Shown: positions 37,578 through 47,673 of the stretch, one piece after another | How positions within the stretch are numbered: the stretch's first letter is position 1 | How the letters are laid out: each line of letters starts with the position of its first letter | Assembly: GCF_945869175.1 (NCBI RefSeq) | Contig: NZ_CAMBNZ010000002.1 | Span: forward strand, 1 to 64,000 | Reading direction: 5' to 3' | DNA length: 64,000 bases | Source: Limnohabitans sp. Rim8 | Lineage (GTDB): Bacteria > Pseudomonadota > Gammaproteobacteria > Burkholderiales > Burkholderiaceae_C | Position numbers and translations under genes: made by a program | Notes under the pieces: model-generated | Seen by the model: only the letters and a program-made list of their open reading frames with translations | Told to the model about the DNA's origin: nothing | Databases searched by the model: none

Positions 37578-39989
37578 TTAAACCAGGGTGAGTTTGGCCA
37601 CGCTCAGCGCCAGCCATTTCAAGCCGTGGCGAGGGAAGTTGACTTGGGCACGGGCATCGCCCCCCACACCTTCGACCGCCAACACCTTGCCTTCACCAAA
37701 CTTGGTGTGGAACACATTTTTGCCGGCCGCGATGCCGTGTTCGGGCACGGCTTTCTGAACGGGCACGGGCGGGCTTTTGTAGGTCTCGGTGCTCAGGCTG
37801 CTTTGTCCCCAGGCCGGGCGGGTGTGGCGGTTGAAGGCTGGCGTTTGTGGCCAGCCGCCTGCGCTCCCACCTGCCCCACCCGCCTGTCCGCCAGCGCTGC
37901 CCAAATTGGAGAAACCGCCGTTCTTGGGCGTCACCCACTTCAGGCAGTTTTCAGGCAACTCGTCGAGAAAGCGGCTTTTCAGGTTGTAGCGGGTTTGGCC
38001 ATGCAGCATGCGGGTTTGCGAATGGCTCAGATACAGGCGTTTGCGGGCACGGGTGATGGCCACATACATCAGTCGGCGCTCTTCTTCGAGACCGTCAAAG
38101 TCGTTCATGGCGTTTTCGTGCGGAAACAGGCCTTCTTCCAAGCCCGTGATGAAGACAGCCTCAAATTCAAGTCCTTTGCTGGCGTGCACCGTCATGAGTT
38201 GCACCGCGTCTTCTCCGGCTTGGGCTTGGTTGTCACCTGCCTCCAATGAGGCGTGACTCAAAAAGGCGGCCAAGGGGCTCATGATGACACCGTCTTCGCT
38301 GAATTCGTCGAGGGTGCCCAAGCTTGTATCGGTTGAACCGCTGACCCCTTGGCTGGCCGGGCTTTGGGTCAAGCCTTGCGGCAACGCCACAGCGCTTCGG
38401 CCAAAGCCTTCTTGCGTGACAAAACTTTCGGCGGCGTTGACCAGTTCTTGCAAGTTCTCCACACGGTCCGCGCCTTCTTTTTCAGCGCGGTAGTGGTTGA
38501 CCAAACCGGTTTTGTCGAGCACCAGATCAATGATCTCGCGCAGCGTCAAGCCTTCGGTCTGCTCACGCAGCACATCGACCATGGCCACAAACGCGGCCAA
38601 ATTGGCCCCGGCCTTGCCGGTGGTGGCACTCACGGCATCGTGCAAGGAACAGCCTGCAGCGCGTGCCGCGTCTTGCAACTGCTCGATGCTGCGGGCCCCA
38701 ATGCCGCGGGGTGGAAAGTTGACCACCCGCAAAAAGCTGGTGTCGTCGTTCGGGTTCTCCATCAGGCGCAGATAGGCCAACGCATGCTTGACCTCGGCGC
38801 GTTCAAAAAAGCGCAAACCGCCGTACACCCGGTACGGAAATCCGGCATTGAACAGCGCGGTTTCCAGCACCCGGCTTTGCGCGTTGCTGCGGTAAAGCAG
38901 CGCCACTTCCTTGCGCGAAAAACCATCTTGTTTGACCAACTGCCCCAACTCCTCCACCAACCACTGCGCCTCGGCAAAGTCAGAGGGCGATTCGACCACC
39001 CGCACCGGCTCGCCCGCACCTTGGTCTGTGCGCAGGGTTTTGCCCAAACGGGTTCTGTTGTGGCTGATCAGGTGGTTGGCCGAATCGAGGATGTTGCTGA
39101 AACTGCGGTAGTTTTGCTCCAGCTTGATCTGGTGGCGCACCTGAAACTCGCGCACAAAATCGGCCATATTGCCCACACGGGCCCCCCGGAAGGCATAAAT
39201 GCTCTGGTCGTCATCGCCCACAGCCAATACCGCACAGGTGCCACCCTCACCCGGTAAGCCTGCCAATTGCTTGAGCCAGGCATATTGCAATTTGTTGGTG
39301 TCCTGGAATTCGTCCACCAAGATGTGGCGAAAGCGGCGGCGGTAATGCTCGCGCAAATGTGCGTTGTCGCGCAGCAACTCATAAGAACGCAGCATCAACT
39401 CACCAAAATCCACCACGCCTTCGCGCAGGCATTGCTCTTCATAAAGCTGGTACAGCTCCACCTTGCGGCGGGTTTCGTCGTCGCGCACCGGCACATCGCC
39501 CGGCCGCTGTCCGTCTTCCCTGCAGCCCGAAATGAAATACTGCACCTGCTTGGGCGGAAAGCGGTCCTCGTCCACATTGAACTGCTTGCACAGCCGCTTG
39601 ACAGCCGAAAGTTGGTCTTGCGTGTCCAGAATCTGAAAAGTCTGCGGCAAACCGGCCAGTTGGTAATGCGCTCGCAAAAACCGGTTGCACAGGCCGTGAA
39701 AAGTGCCGATCCACATGGCGTTCACGTTCACCGGCAGCATGGACTGCAGGCGCAACTTCATCTCCTTGGCCGCCTTGTTGGTGAAGGTCACCGCCAAAAT
39801 GCCGCTGGGTGATACCTGCGAGGTTTGTAAGAGCCAGGCGATTCGGGTGGTCAACACCCGGGTTTTGCCAGAACCCGCCCCGGCCAAAATCAAAGCGTGC
39901 TCAGCAGGCAAGGCCACCGCCCGGTGCTGCTGATCGTTGAGCTGGGCCAGCAAAAGGGAAGATGTGTTCGGCGAAGTGTCTGAAAGCAT
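37578..39989 (-). CDS. uvrD: UvrD/Rep family DNA helicase (UvrD-like)
   Basis: LNDQQHRAVALPAEHALILAGAGSGKTRVLTTRIAWL, VGDDDQSIYAFRGA, VQLMTVHASKGLEFEAVFITGLEEGLFPHE. Confidence 0.95.
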   Translation of the reverse strand: MLSDTSPNTSSLLLAQLNDQQHRAVALPAEHALILAGAGSGKTRVLTTRIAWLLQTSQVSPSGILAVTFTNKAAKEMKLRLQSMLPVNVNAMWIGTFHGLCNRFLRAHYQLAGLPQTFQILDTQDQLSAVKRLCKQFNVDEDRFPPKQVQYFISGCREDGQRPGDVPVRDDETRRKVELYQLYEEQCLREGVVDFGELMLRSYELLRDNAHLREHYRRRFRHILVDEFQDTNKLQYAWLKQLAGLPGEGGTCAVLAVGDDDQSIYAFRGARVGNMADFVREFQVRHQIKLEQNYRSFSNILDSANHLISHNRTRLGKTLRTDQGAGEPVRVVESPSDFAEAQWLVEELGQLVKQDGFSRKEVALLYRSNAQSRVLETALFNAGFPYRVYGGLRFFERAEVKHALAYLRLMENPNDDTSFLRVVNFPPRGIGARSIEQLQDAARAAGCSLHDAVSATTGKAGANLAAFVAMVDVLREQTEGLTLREIIDLVLDKTGLVNHYRAEKEGADRVENLQELVNAAESFVTQEGFGRSAVALPQGLTQSPASQGVSGSTDTSLGTLDEFSEDGVIMSPLAAFLSHASLEAGDNQAQAGEDAVQLMTVHASKGLEFEAVFITGLEEGLFPHENAMNDFDGLEEERRLMYVAITRARKRLYLSHSQTRMLHGQTRYNLKSRFLDELPENCLKWVTPKNGGFSNLGSAGGQAGGAGGSAGGWPQTPAFNRHTRPAWGQSSLSTETYKSPPVPVQKAVPEHGIAAGKNVFHTKFGEGKVLAVEGVGGDARAQVNFPRHGLKWLALSVAKLTLV

Positions 39990-40230
39990 AAGGTGAGATT
40001 GTAGGAAGTTCGCTCTTCGGATGGCCCCGGAACTGGGTCAGGTGTGACGGGGCAGCATCCAGGCCGGTTTTCGTCGACTTCGGGACAGCTGAAAAACACG
40101 CACCGTGACACGATGCTGTTGGTTTTTCACACTCTGACAGAACGATCCCCATGAGCCCTGACAGTTGCCACCGGACACAACGCCACAAGCCTGGGCGAAG
40201 CAGGATCACGGGGTTCGAAAGGTCTGAAAA

Positions 40231-41487
40231 GTGAGCTCTTTTTATGGCTGGCGCATGGTGGGCGCCGCTTGCGGCATCCAGTTTTTGTTGGCCGCTTTTC
40301 TCACGCAAACTCTGGGTCTGTACATCGCCGTGTTGTCAGACGAGATGGGCTGGAGCAAAACCACCTTGTCAGGCGCTGCGGCGCTGCAATCGGTCGAAGC
40401 GGCCATCATCGGTCCCGTGTTGGGCTGGGTCATGGACCGGGTGGGCCCACAAAAAATGATCCGATGGGGCATGGTGTTGTTTGCAGCCGGCTTGTTGCTG
40501 TTGAGCCAAGTGGACAGCGTTGGCAGCTTTTATGCCAGTGCCATCCTGATGGCCATCGGTGCCAGCTTGGGGGGCTACTTTCCCCTGTCGGTCGCGCTGG
40601 TTCAATGGTTTGAGAAGTTCCGCGCGCGCGCCTTGTCCATCATGAGCCTGGGTCTGGCCATGGGTGGACTGGTGGTGCCGCTGATGGCTGGGTCCATCCA
40701 AGCCTGGGGTTGGCGGGCCACGGCCGCAGGCTCGGGTGTGCTGGTTTTACTGGCCGGCTTGCCGATGGCCAACATCATCCGCCGCCGCCCCGAGGACCAT
40801 GGTGAACACGTCGATGGCATTGACCCGGCCAAAGCGGCGGCTGCCGATCTGGTCCAAGGCCGTCCAGCGCCCCCTGTCCAAATTGAATTCACCGTGGCAC
40901 AAGCACTGCGCACACGGGCTTTTTGGATGCTGGCCATCGGCCACGGTCTGGCCTTGCTGGTGGTCTCTGCTGTGAACGTGCATGCCATCACCCACATGAA
41001 AGAAGGCCTGGGCTATTCGTTCACCACCGCCAGTTGGGTGATTCTGATCATGACCTTTGGCCAGCTGGCCGGGGTGCTGATGGGGGCCAGCATGGGCGAC
41101 TGGTTCGACAAAAAAAAGGTGGCCGCCTTGTGCATGCTGGCCCACGGTATCGGCATGCTGTGCCTGACCTTTGCCAACCACATGGCCATGTTGGTGGCAT
41201 TTGGGGTGTTTCACGGCATCGCCTGGGGCCTGCGTGGCCCCTTCATGCAGGCCATCCGGGCCGATTATTTTGGGCGCAACGCGATCGGCCTGATCCTGGG
41301 CCTCTCCGCTGCCATCATCGCGCTGGGGCAAATTGCCGGACCCATGATCGCCGGGATTTTGGCCGACCTGACCGGCGATTACCAACTGGGCTTCAGCCTG
41401 CTGGCCTTGCTGGCCGCCCTGGGTTCGCTGGCCTTCATGTTGGCCACCAAACCGATATTGCCCCAAGCCGCGGAGACACCGGCTTGA
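40231..41487 (+). CDS. MFS transporter
   Basis: 12-TM pattern; MDRVGPQKMIRWGMVLF loop; GTG start. Confidence 0.88.
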   Translation: MSSFYGWRMVGAACGIQFLLAAFLTQTLGLYIAVLSDEMGWSKTTLSGAAALQSVEAAIIGPVLGWVMDRVGPQKMIRWGMVLFAAGLLLLSQVDSVGSFYASAILMAIGASLGGYFPLSVALVQWFEKFRARALSIMSLGLAMGGLVVPLMAGSIQAWGWRATAAGSGVLVLLAGLPMANIIRRRPEDHGEHVDGIDPAKAAAADLVQGRPAPPVQIEFTVAQALRTRAFWMLAIGHGLALLVVSAVNVHAITHMKEGLGYSFTTASWVILIMTFGQLAGVLMGASMGDWFDKKKVAALCMLAHGIGMLCLTFANHMAMLVAFGVFHGIAWGLRGPFMQAIRADYFGRNAIGLILGLSAAIIALGQIAGPMIAGILADLTGDYQLGFSLLALLAALGSLAFMLATKPILPQAAETPA

Positions 41488-41541
41488 AATCGAATCACGC
41501 TCGCCTGTTTGTGAGCTGATGGAACACGGGTAGAATCAGCC

Positions 41542-41575
41542 ACCGGGCCCAAGATTCTTGCGCCCGGTTTTTTTT
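41542..41575 (+). terminator. Rho-independent terminator after MFS gene
   Basis: ACCGGGC...GCCCGGT stem followed by TTTTTTTT. Confidence 0.8.
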
Positions 41576-41679
41576 GGCCCTGAACCTGCAACGGGTTCGC
41601 CCCAAGGCGTCAAAAAACCGGCCAGGCCAAGCGCTCATTCGTTCCTTTCAACGATTCCTTTTTGGAGCTTGGTTTTCTC

Positions 41680-42657
41680 ATGGAAATTTTTGACTACGAC
41701 AACATCCTGCTTTTGCCACGCAAGTGCCGCGTGGAAAGCCGCTCCGAGTGTGACACCAGTGTCGCCTTGGGCAGTCGCACTTTCCGCCTGCCGGTCGTGC
41801 CTGCCAACATGAAGACGGTGGTGGACGAAAGCATCTGCCTGTGGATGGCGCAAAACAACTACTTTTACGTGATGCACCGCTTTGACCTGGACAACGTCCA
41901 GTTCGTGCGCGACATGTACACCAGGGGGGTTTACGCCTCCATCTCGCTGGGCGTCAAGGCCCCTGACCGTGCGACCGTCGACGAGTTGGCCGCGGCGAAT
42001 CTGGTGCCTGAATTCATCACGATCGATATCGCCCACGGCCATGCCGACAGCGTGCGCGACATGATTGGTTACATCAAGGCCAAACTGCCCAACAGCTTCG
42101 TGATCGCGGGCAATGTGGCCACGCCCGAGGCCGTGATCGACCTGGAAAACTGGGGCGCTGACGCCACCAAAGTGGGCGTGGGCCCCGGCAAGGTGTGCAT
42201 CACCAAGCTCAAGACCGGTTTTGGCACCGGCGGCTGGCAGTTGTCTGCGCTGAAATGGTGTGCACGCGTGGCCACCAAACCCATCATTGCCGATGGCGGT
42301 ATCCGCAGCCACGGCGACATCGCCAAGAGCATCCGTTTTGGCGCGAGCATGGTCATGATCGGCTCGCTGTTTGCGGGCCACGAAGAGTCGCCCGGCAAAA
42401 CAGTGGAGGTCGATGGCGAGCTGTTTAAGGAATACTACGGCTCGGCATCCGACTTCAACAAGGGCGAATACAAACACGTCGAAGGCAAGCGCATTCTGGA
42501 GCCGATCAAGGGCAAGCTGGCCAACACGCTGATCGAGATGGAGCAGGACGTGCAAAGCTCGATCAGCTATTCGGGCGGCACCAAGCTGATGGACATCCGC
42601 AAAGTGAACTATGTGACCCTGGGCGGCGACAACGCAGGTGAACACCTGCTGATGTGA
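41680..42657 (+). CDS. guaC: GMP reductase
   Basis: [93 protein letters not shown]. Confidence 0.94.
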   Translation: MEIFDYDNILLLPRKCRVESRSECDTSVALGSRTFRLPVVPANMKTVVDESICLWMAQNNYFYVMHRFDLDNVQFVRDMYTRGVYASISLGVKAPDRATVDELAAANLVPEFITIDIAHGHADSVRDMIGYIKAKLPNSFVIAGNVATPEAVIDLENWGADATKVGVGPGKVCITKLKTGFGTGGWQLSALKWCARVATKPIIADGGIRSHGDIAKSIRFGASMVMIGSLFAGHEESPGKTVEVDGELFKEYYGSASDFNKGEYKHVEGKRILEPIKGKLANTLIEMEQDVQSSISYSGGTKLMDIRKVNYVTLGGDNAGEHLLM

Positions 42658-42720
42658 CCCTGTCTGGGTTGCAGAAAGAGGACACTGCAGACGCCCTTTG
42701 GGGGTCTCAGCCCCATGGTC

Positions 42721-43455
42721 TCAGCGCAATGCCCCATAGGCCAGCATCAGGCCGCTGACCACCAACAAGGCGCAAATGATCTGCCTTAGCCTGGCCACGG
42801 GAACACGGTGGGCCAGGCGGTGCCCCAGCCAAACGCCGGCCAAGGCCACGCCCATCAAGACCATCCAGCGCTGCCACAGCACCTCACTGGCCAATCGCCC
42901 ATCCCAGGCCATGCCAACCAACACGGTGCTGGCGGCGACCGAAATCACCATGGGCGTGCTGGCCCGCATTTGCTGAACATCGGCCAAACGGCGGCTGAGC
43001 CAAGCCACCACGAGCGGGCCTGCGGTGCCAAACAGCATTTCGACCAAGCCAATGGCGGTCCCCACCGGCCAGGCCCAGTAGGGTGCAGGCGGTGCCCATT
43101 TGGCCAAAGACTTGGGGCGCAAGGCATTGAATCCCACGCTCGCCACATACAAACCGAGCAACAACAAGGGCCAGCTGGCCTGCAAATAGCGCATCAACCA
43201 CAAGCCCAACAAGGTACCCACCACCATGGCGGGCAGCAGGCGTCGCAACTCGCGCCACTGCACCTGACGCCAGTTCAGACCGCTGTGAAAGGCCGAAGCG
43301 GGCACATCCATGAGCAGCGTCAGCGCGACCACCTCGGGCAAGGGCCATTGCCAGGCCAGAAGCGGCACGATGACCAGCGCGGAGCCAAAGCCGGTCAACC
43401 CCAGCACGGTGTAACCCAGCAAAACCACCCCCATGGGGCCCAGCCACTCTTGCAT
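42721..43455 (-). CDS. Sulfite exporter TauE/SafE family protein
   Basis: GLTGFGSALVIVPLLAWQWPLPEVVALTLL, multiple TM segments. Confidence 0.85.
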   Translation of the reverse strand: MQEWLGPMGVVLLGYTVLGLTGFGSALVIVPLLAWQWPLPEVVALTLLMDVPASAFHSGLNWRQVQWRELRRLLPAMVVGTLLGLWLMRYLQASWPLLLLGLYVASVGFNALRPKSLAKWAPPAPYWAWPVGTAIGLVEMLFGTAGPLVVAWLSRRLADVQQMRASTPMVISVAASTVLVGMAWDGRLASEVLWQRWMVLMGVALAGVWLGHRLAHRVPVARLRQIICALLVVSGLMLAYGALR

Positions 43456-43474
43456 CCTAATTCCTTTGAGACCG

Positions 43475-44380
43475 TCAATCGATCAAATGCTTTTGGACAA
43501 AGTCGCGAAACACCGACATGACGGGCAACTCGGTTCTGCCCGCCAGTGTGATGAGGGCCAGCCGCGCTTGGCCTTGCCAGGGTGTGCTCATGCCCAACTC
43601 CACCAAACGACCTTGGACCAAGCCCTCCCGCGCGGCCCCCACGATGCCCAGGTAAATCGCATCGGTTTGTCTCACCACATCGAGCAAACTGGCGATGTCC
43701 TCGCACTGCAAAGTGGTCATTTGTGCCGGGTTCGCCTGCGGTCCATAGTGGTCCACCAACAAACGGGCCACCTCTTGTGACAGTTGGATGGAGGCGATGG
43801 GGAAAGACAGCACCGCTTCAAAGGGCACACCTCCAGGGTGAAGGCTGAGCAAAGGGTGCCCTTGGCGGCACACAAAGCCTGCACGCATCTCCACCACATG
43901 CGTGATTTTCAAGTCCGGCGCGGCCTCTACCCGCCGCATGTCCACCACCAGAGCATCAAGTTGCCTTTCGCGCAACTGGGTCAATTGCAGCTCGGTGGAC
44001 CCGCGTGAGACCGTCACCTGCACCGTGGGATGGTGTCTGGCCATGTAGACCAGCCAAGGCGTCATCAGCATCGCGCCGGGGCCAGAGCCCAAGCCCACCC
44101 GCAATGTGCCCAAACCCCCTTGCTGGAGCAAGGCGGCCCCTTGTTGGAGTTCATGGGCCTCATGCACGATGCGCCGCGCCCGCTCCATCACCGCGCGGCC
44201 CAAGGGTGTGAGTTCGTTTTTTTTGCCGACCCGGTCCACCAGCATTCCGCCCAAGTCGTCCTCCAGCGCCTGGATGCTTCGACTCAGGGCCGACTGGGTG
44301 ATGTGCAGCTTCTCTGCCGCACGGCTGAAGGAGCCGGTTTCGGCCAGTGCCAGCCAATGCTCAAGGTGCCGGAGGTTCAT
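43475..44380 (-). CDS. LysR family transcriptional regulator
   Basis: MNLRHLEHWLALAETGSFSRAAEKLHITQSALSRSIQALEDDLGGMLVDR. Confidence 0.95.
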   Translation of the reverse strand: MNLRHLEHWLALAETGSFSRAAEKLHITQSALSRSIQALEDDLGGMLVDRVGKKNELTPLGRAVMERARRIVHEAHELQQGAALLQQGGLGTLRVGLGSGPGAMLMTPWLVYMARHHPTVQVTVSRGSTELQLTQLRERQLDALVVDMRRVEAAPDLKITHVVEMRAGFVCRQGHPLLSLHPGGVPFEAVLSFPIASIQLSQEVARLLVDHYGPQANPAQMTTLQCEDIASLLDVVRQTDAIYLGIVGAAREGLVQGRLVELGMSTPWQGQARLALITLAGRTELPVMSVFRDFVQKHLID

Positions 44381-44382
44381 GC

Positions 44383-44401
44383 ATTCATTTTACGAATGAA
44401 T
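44383..44401. promoter_or_regulatory. Candidate LysR-type operator ATTCATT-N5-AATGAAT
   Basis: Perfect 7-bp inverted repeat with T-N11-A character in the divergent lysR / Bug-SBP intergenic region, 3 bp from the lysR ATG. Confidence 0.55.
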
Positions 44402-44499
44402 ATCAGGAAAATAAGTCATTGGACACATTGATTTAGCGTTTTTACGATGTCCTCATGGTCAGTTGAACCATGCAGAACCTTGAAACGAACGGTGACATC

Positions 44500-45474
44500 A
44501 TGAACATCAAACACCTTCTCGCCAGCCTGGTCGTGGTCACCAACGCCTTTGGCCCTGCCCTAGCGCAAACCTATCCCGCGAAAACGATCAACCTGATCGT
44601 GCCCTACCCAGCTGGCGGTCCCTCTGACTTTTTCGCTCGCAAGGTGCAGCCCGAAGCGGCCGCCAAACTGGGGCAAACGATGGTCATTGAAAACATCGGT
44701 GGGGCTGGCGGCGCGATCGGCATGGCCAAACTCGTCAACGCACCTGCCGACGGCTACACCCTGAGCTTGGGCAGCCCCATGGAACTGGTGCTGGCGCCCA
44801 TGGCCATCCAGGGCGTCAAGTACAAATCCGAAGATTTCAAACTGGTCGCGCAATTTGCCACCACCAACACGATCCTGGCCGTGCGCAACTCGCTCAACGT
44901 CAAGACGGTCGATGAACTGCTGGCTCTGGCACGCAAAAACAACGACAAACCGCTGAGCTACGGCAGCGTGGGCCCTGGTTCGCTGTACCACCTGATTGGC
45001 GAAAAGTTCTCTCAAATCACCAAAGTGGAGATGCTGCACGTGCCCTACAAGGGCATTGCTCCCCTGCTGTCTGACTTGATGGGGGGCCAAATCGACATGG
45101 CTTTCTTGCCCATGGCCGGCTCGATCCCACAAACCCTCATCGACGGCAAGGTTCAGGGCTTGGCCGTGACCTCGAAAACCCCACATGCGCTGTTCAAACA
45201 GTTCCCGGCCATGGCAGCCATGAAAGGGCTGGAAGCCATGGAATTCGATATCTGGGCTGGGGTCCAAGTCCACAAGAACACGCCGGACACCGTGGTGAAC
45301 ACCTTGAACAAGGCTTTTTATGCTTCGGCCGACGCCCCAGAAACCCGCAAGGCGCTGGAAGCCAGTGGCAATGTGGTCTTGCCCTCGCGCAACCCTGCCG
45401 AACTGGCCCGGATCTACACTGGGGAAATCGAGCGCTACCGCGCGATTGCCAAATCGATTAACCTGCAGGCTTAA
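44500..45474 (+). CDS. Tripartite tricarboxylate transporter substrate-binding protein (Bug/TctC)
   Basis: YPAKTINLIVPYPAGGPSDFFARKV, VENIGGAGGAIGMAKLVNAPADGYTL, signal peptide. Confidence 0.92.
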   Translation: MNIKHLLASLVVVTNAFGPALAQTYPAKTINLIVPYPAGGPSDFFARKVQPEAAAKLGQTMVIENIGGAGGAIGMAKLVNAPADGYTLSLGSPMELVLAPMAIQGVKYKSEDFKLVAQFATTNTILAVRNSLNVKTVDELLALARKNNDKPLSYGSVGPGSLYHLIGEKFSQITKVEMLHVPYKGIAPLLSDLMGGQIDMAFLPMAGSIPQTLIDGKVQGLAVTSKTPHALFKQFPAMAAMKGLEAMEFDIWAGVQVHKNTPDTVVNTLNKAFYASADAPETRKALEASGNVVLPSRNPAELARIYTGEIERYRAIAKSINLQA

Positions 45475-45501
45475 TGACTCACTTTGAAACGAGGTCCTGC
45501 C

Positions 45502-46707
45502 ATGAACGCCCCCAGCGAAGCTTTTTTGCACGAGAAACTGCATGCCCTGCAAGCCCATGCAGATGAATTCATCGCGGTTCGCCGTGACATCCACAAGCAC
45601 CCGGAGATGGGCTACAAGGAGTACCGCACCAGTGACCTGGTGGCCGAGCAACTGAGCGCCTGGGGTTACCAAGTCACGCGCGGTTTGGGCGGCACCGGTT
45701 TGGTCGGTCAGCTCAAAAGAGGCTCGGGCCCCAAAAGCATCGGCATCCGCGCCGACATGGACGCCTTGCCGATTGACGAGGCCACCGGCCTGCCTTATGC
45801 CAGCTGCAATGTGGGCATCATGCACGCCTGCGGCCACGATGGGCACACCGCCATGCTGCTGGCGGCGGCCAAGCACATCGCGCAAAAAGGCGCGTTCTCG
45901 GGCACCGTGAACCTGATTTTTCAGCCCGCCGAAGAAGGCTTGGGCGGGGCCAAGAAAATGATGGAAGACGGCCTGTTCAAGCAGTTTCCGTGCGACGCCA
46001 TCTTTGCCATGCACAACATGCCCACCCACCCGCAAGGCCACTTGGTCTTGCGCGATGGCTCGGCCATGGCCTCGTCCGACAACGTGACCATCACCTTGCA
46101 TGGCAAGGGCGGGCACGGTGCCATGCCGCATGTGTCTGTGGACCCAGTGGTAGCAGGCTCGGCCATCGTCATTGGCCTGCAAAGCATCGTGGCCCGCAAC
46201 GTTGACCCACAACAAATGGCCATCATCACGGTGGGCGCGTTCAATGCGGGCGTGGCCAACAATGTGATTCCACAGACCGCCACGCTCAAACTCAGCGTGC
46301 GATCACTGGACCGCGATGTGCGCATCCTGCTTGAAAAACGCATCACCGAACTGGTCCATGCGCAAGCCCAAAGCTATGGCGTCACAGCCGACATCGACTA
46401 CCAACGCGGCTACCCGGTGCTGGTCAATCACCTGGCCGAAACCGATTTCGCCCGCGATGTGGCTGAGGAGTTGGTGGGTGCCGACAAAGTGATGCGCCAA
46501 GGCCGCGCTCTGAACGGCAGCGAAGACTTCGCCTTCATGCTCGAAGAGGTACCAGGCAGCTATTTGCTGATCGGCAACGGCGATGGTTCGGGCGACGGTC
46601 ACGGGGCATGCATGGTGCACAACCCGGGCTACGACTTCAACGACAAGAATGTGGCTGTGGGCTCGGCCTATTGGTCGCTTCTGGTGGAAAGGTTCTTGCC
46701 CGCTTGA
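45502..46707 (+). CDS. M20 family amidohydrolase (hippurate hydrolase/aminoacylase-like)
   Basis: RRDIHKHPEMGYKEYRTSDLVAEQL, IMHACGHDGHTAMLLAAAK, SEDFAFMLEEVPGSYLLIGNGDG. Confidence 0.93.
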   Translation: MNAPSEAFLHEKLHALQAHADEFIAVRRDIHKHPEMGYKEYRTSDLVAEQLSAWGYQVTRGLGGTGLVGQLKRGSGPKSIGIRADMDALPIDEATGLPYASCNVGIMHACGHDGHTAMLLAAAKHIAQKGAFSGTVNLIFQPAEEGLGGAKKMMEDGLFKQFPCDAIFAMHNMPTHPQGHLVLRDGSAMASSDNVTITLHGKGGHGAMPHVSVDPVVAGSAIVIGLQSIVARNVDPQQMAIITVGAFNAGVANNVIPQTATLKLSVRSLDRDVRILLEKRITELVHAQAQSYGVTADIDYQRGYPVLVNHLAETDFARDVAEELVGADKVMRQGRALNGSEDFAFMLEEVPGSYLLIGNGDGSGDGHGACMVHNPGYDFNDKNVAVGSAYWSLLVERFLPA

Positions 46708-46735
46708 TCCCTCAGCAGCGGTCCATCAACGCCAC

Positions 46736-46767
46736 AAAAAGGGCAAGCCCAATGGCTTGCCCTTTTT
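46736..46767. terminator. Bidirectional Rho-independent terminator between convergent genes
   Basis: AAAAAGGGCAAGCC-CAAT-GGCTTGCCCTTTTT, a perfect symmetric hairpin. Confidence 0.9.
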
Positions 46768-46784
46768 GATTCGATGCCCCAGGC

Positions 46785-47660
46785 TCAGACAGGCTTTTGG
46801 TCAATCAAGGTCTGCGCCAAGATGTTCAGGCGTGTGCCCACTCGCGTGAGGTCCGTCACCACGCTGAAGTGGTTCAGGCCAGGCAACTCTTCACAAACAG
46901 GAACGGTCTTGGGGCCCCACGCTTGATGAATCAAGCGGTTGTGTCGCAAAAATTCCGGGCTCTCATCACCCCCCACCAAGGTGAACAAAACACCCTTTCG
47001 CGGCCGCTGCCATTTGGCCGGACTGGCCATGCGCACATGGGCCGGGGTCAGGCGCAAATCGCCCCGGACAAAAGGCGTTTTACGCACAGGTGCCAGATCA
47101 AACAGCCCCGAGATGGACATGGCTTTGCGCACCAAGCCCGCAGGCAGATCGCGCCCCACAGCTTTCCAGTCACAGCCCAGCAGCATGGCCGCCAAGTGCC
47201 CTCCTGCAGAATGGCCGATCACCGTGATGTTCTGCCGGTCACCGCCATGCTCGGCGATGTGGCGCCAGACCCAGGCTGAGGCCTTGGCCATTTGCCGCGC
47301 GATATCCGGGACCGTCACAGGCTGGACCTCGGTGCCAGGGCACAAGGCGTAATTGACCACCACCACACAAGCGCCCATCTCGCGCAACGCCGGGGCCACA
47401 AAAGAATGGTCGGATTTGTCCAGGCTGCGCCAGTAGCCCCCGTGGATGAAGATGACCACGGGCGCATCCGCCCGAGCGGCAGGAAAGATGTCGAGGGTTT
47501 CACCCAAACCCTCGCCGTAAGGCAGGTCCAACACAGGCTTGAGGGTCTCACGCGCTAGCACGGAAGCATTCTTCCAGTGCGCAAAGTGGTCTGCAAAATC
47601 GGGCACCAGAGCCCGGTTGTTGTACATGCGGTCGTGCCATGCGGCGTCTTGGATGGGCAT
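46785..47660 (-). CDS. Alpha/beta hydrolase (esterase/kynurenine formamidase-like)
   Basis: VIFIHGGYWRSLDKSDHSFVAPAL, VIGHSAGGHLAAMLL. Confidence 0.88.
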   Translation of the reverse strand: MPIQDAAWHDRMYNNRALVPDFADHFAHWKNASVLARETLKPVLDLPYGEGLGETLDIFPAARADAPVVIFIHGGYWRSLDKSDHSFVAPALREMGACVVVVNYALCPGTEVQPVTVPDIARQMAKASAWVWRHIAEHGGDRQNITVIGHSAGGHLAAMLLGCDWKAVGRDLPAGLVRKAMSISGLFDLAPVRKTPFVRGDLRLTPAHVRMASPAKWQRPRKGVLFTLVGGDESPEFLRHNRLIHQAWGPKTVPVCEELPGLNHFSVVTDLTRVGTRLNILAQTLIDQKPV

Positions 47661-47673
47661 GTGCGTCTCCTGT

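Noticed and set aside
44560-46215. 551-aa ORF antisense to Bug SBP and M20 genes
   Set aside because: Spans two convincing genes on the opposite strand; no recognisable domain.
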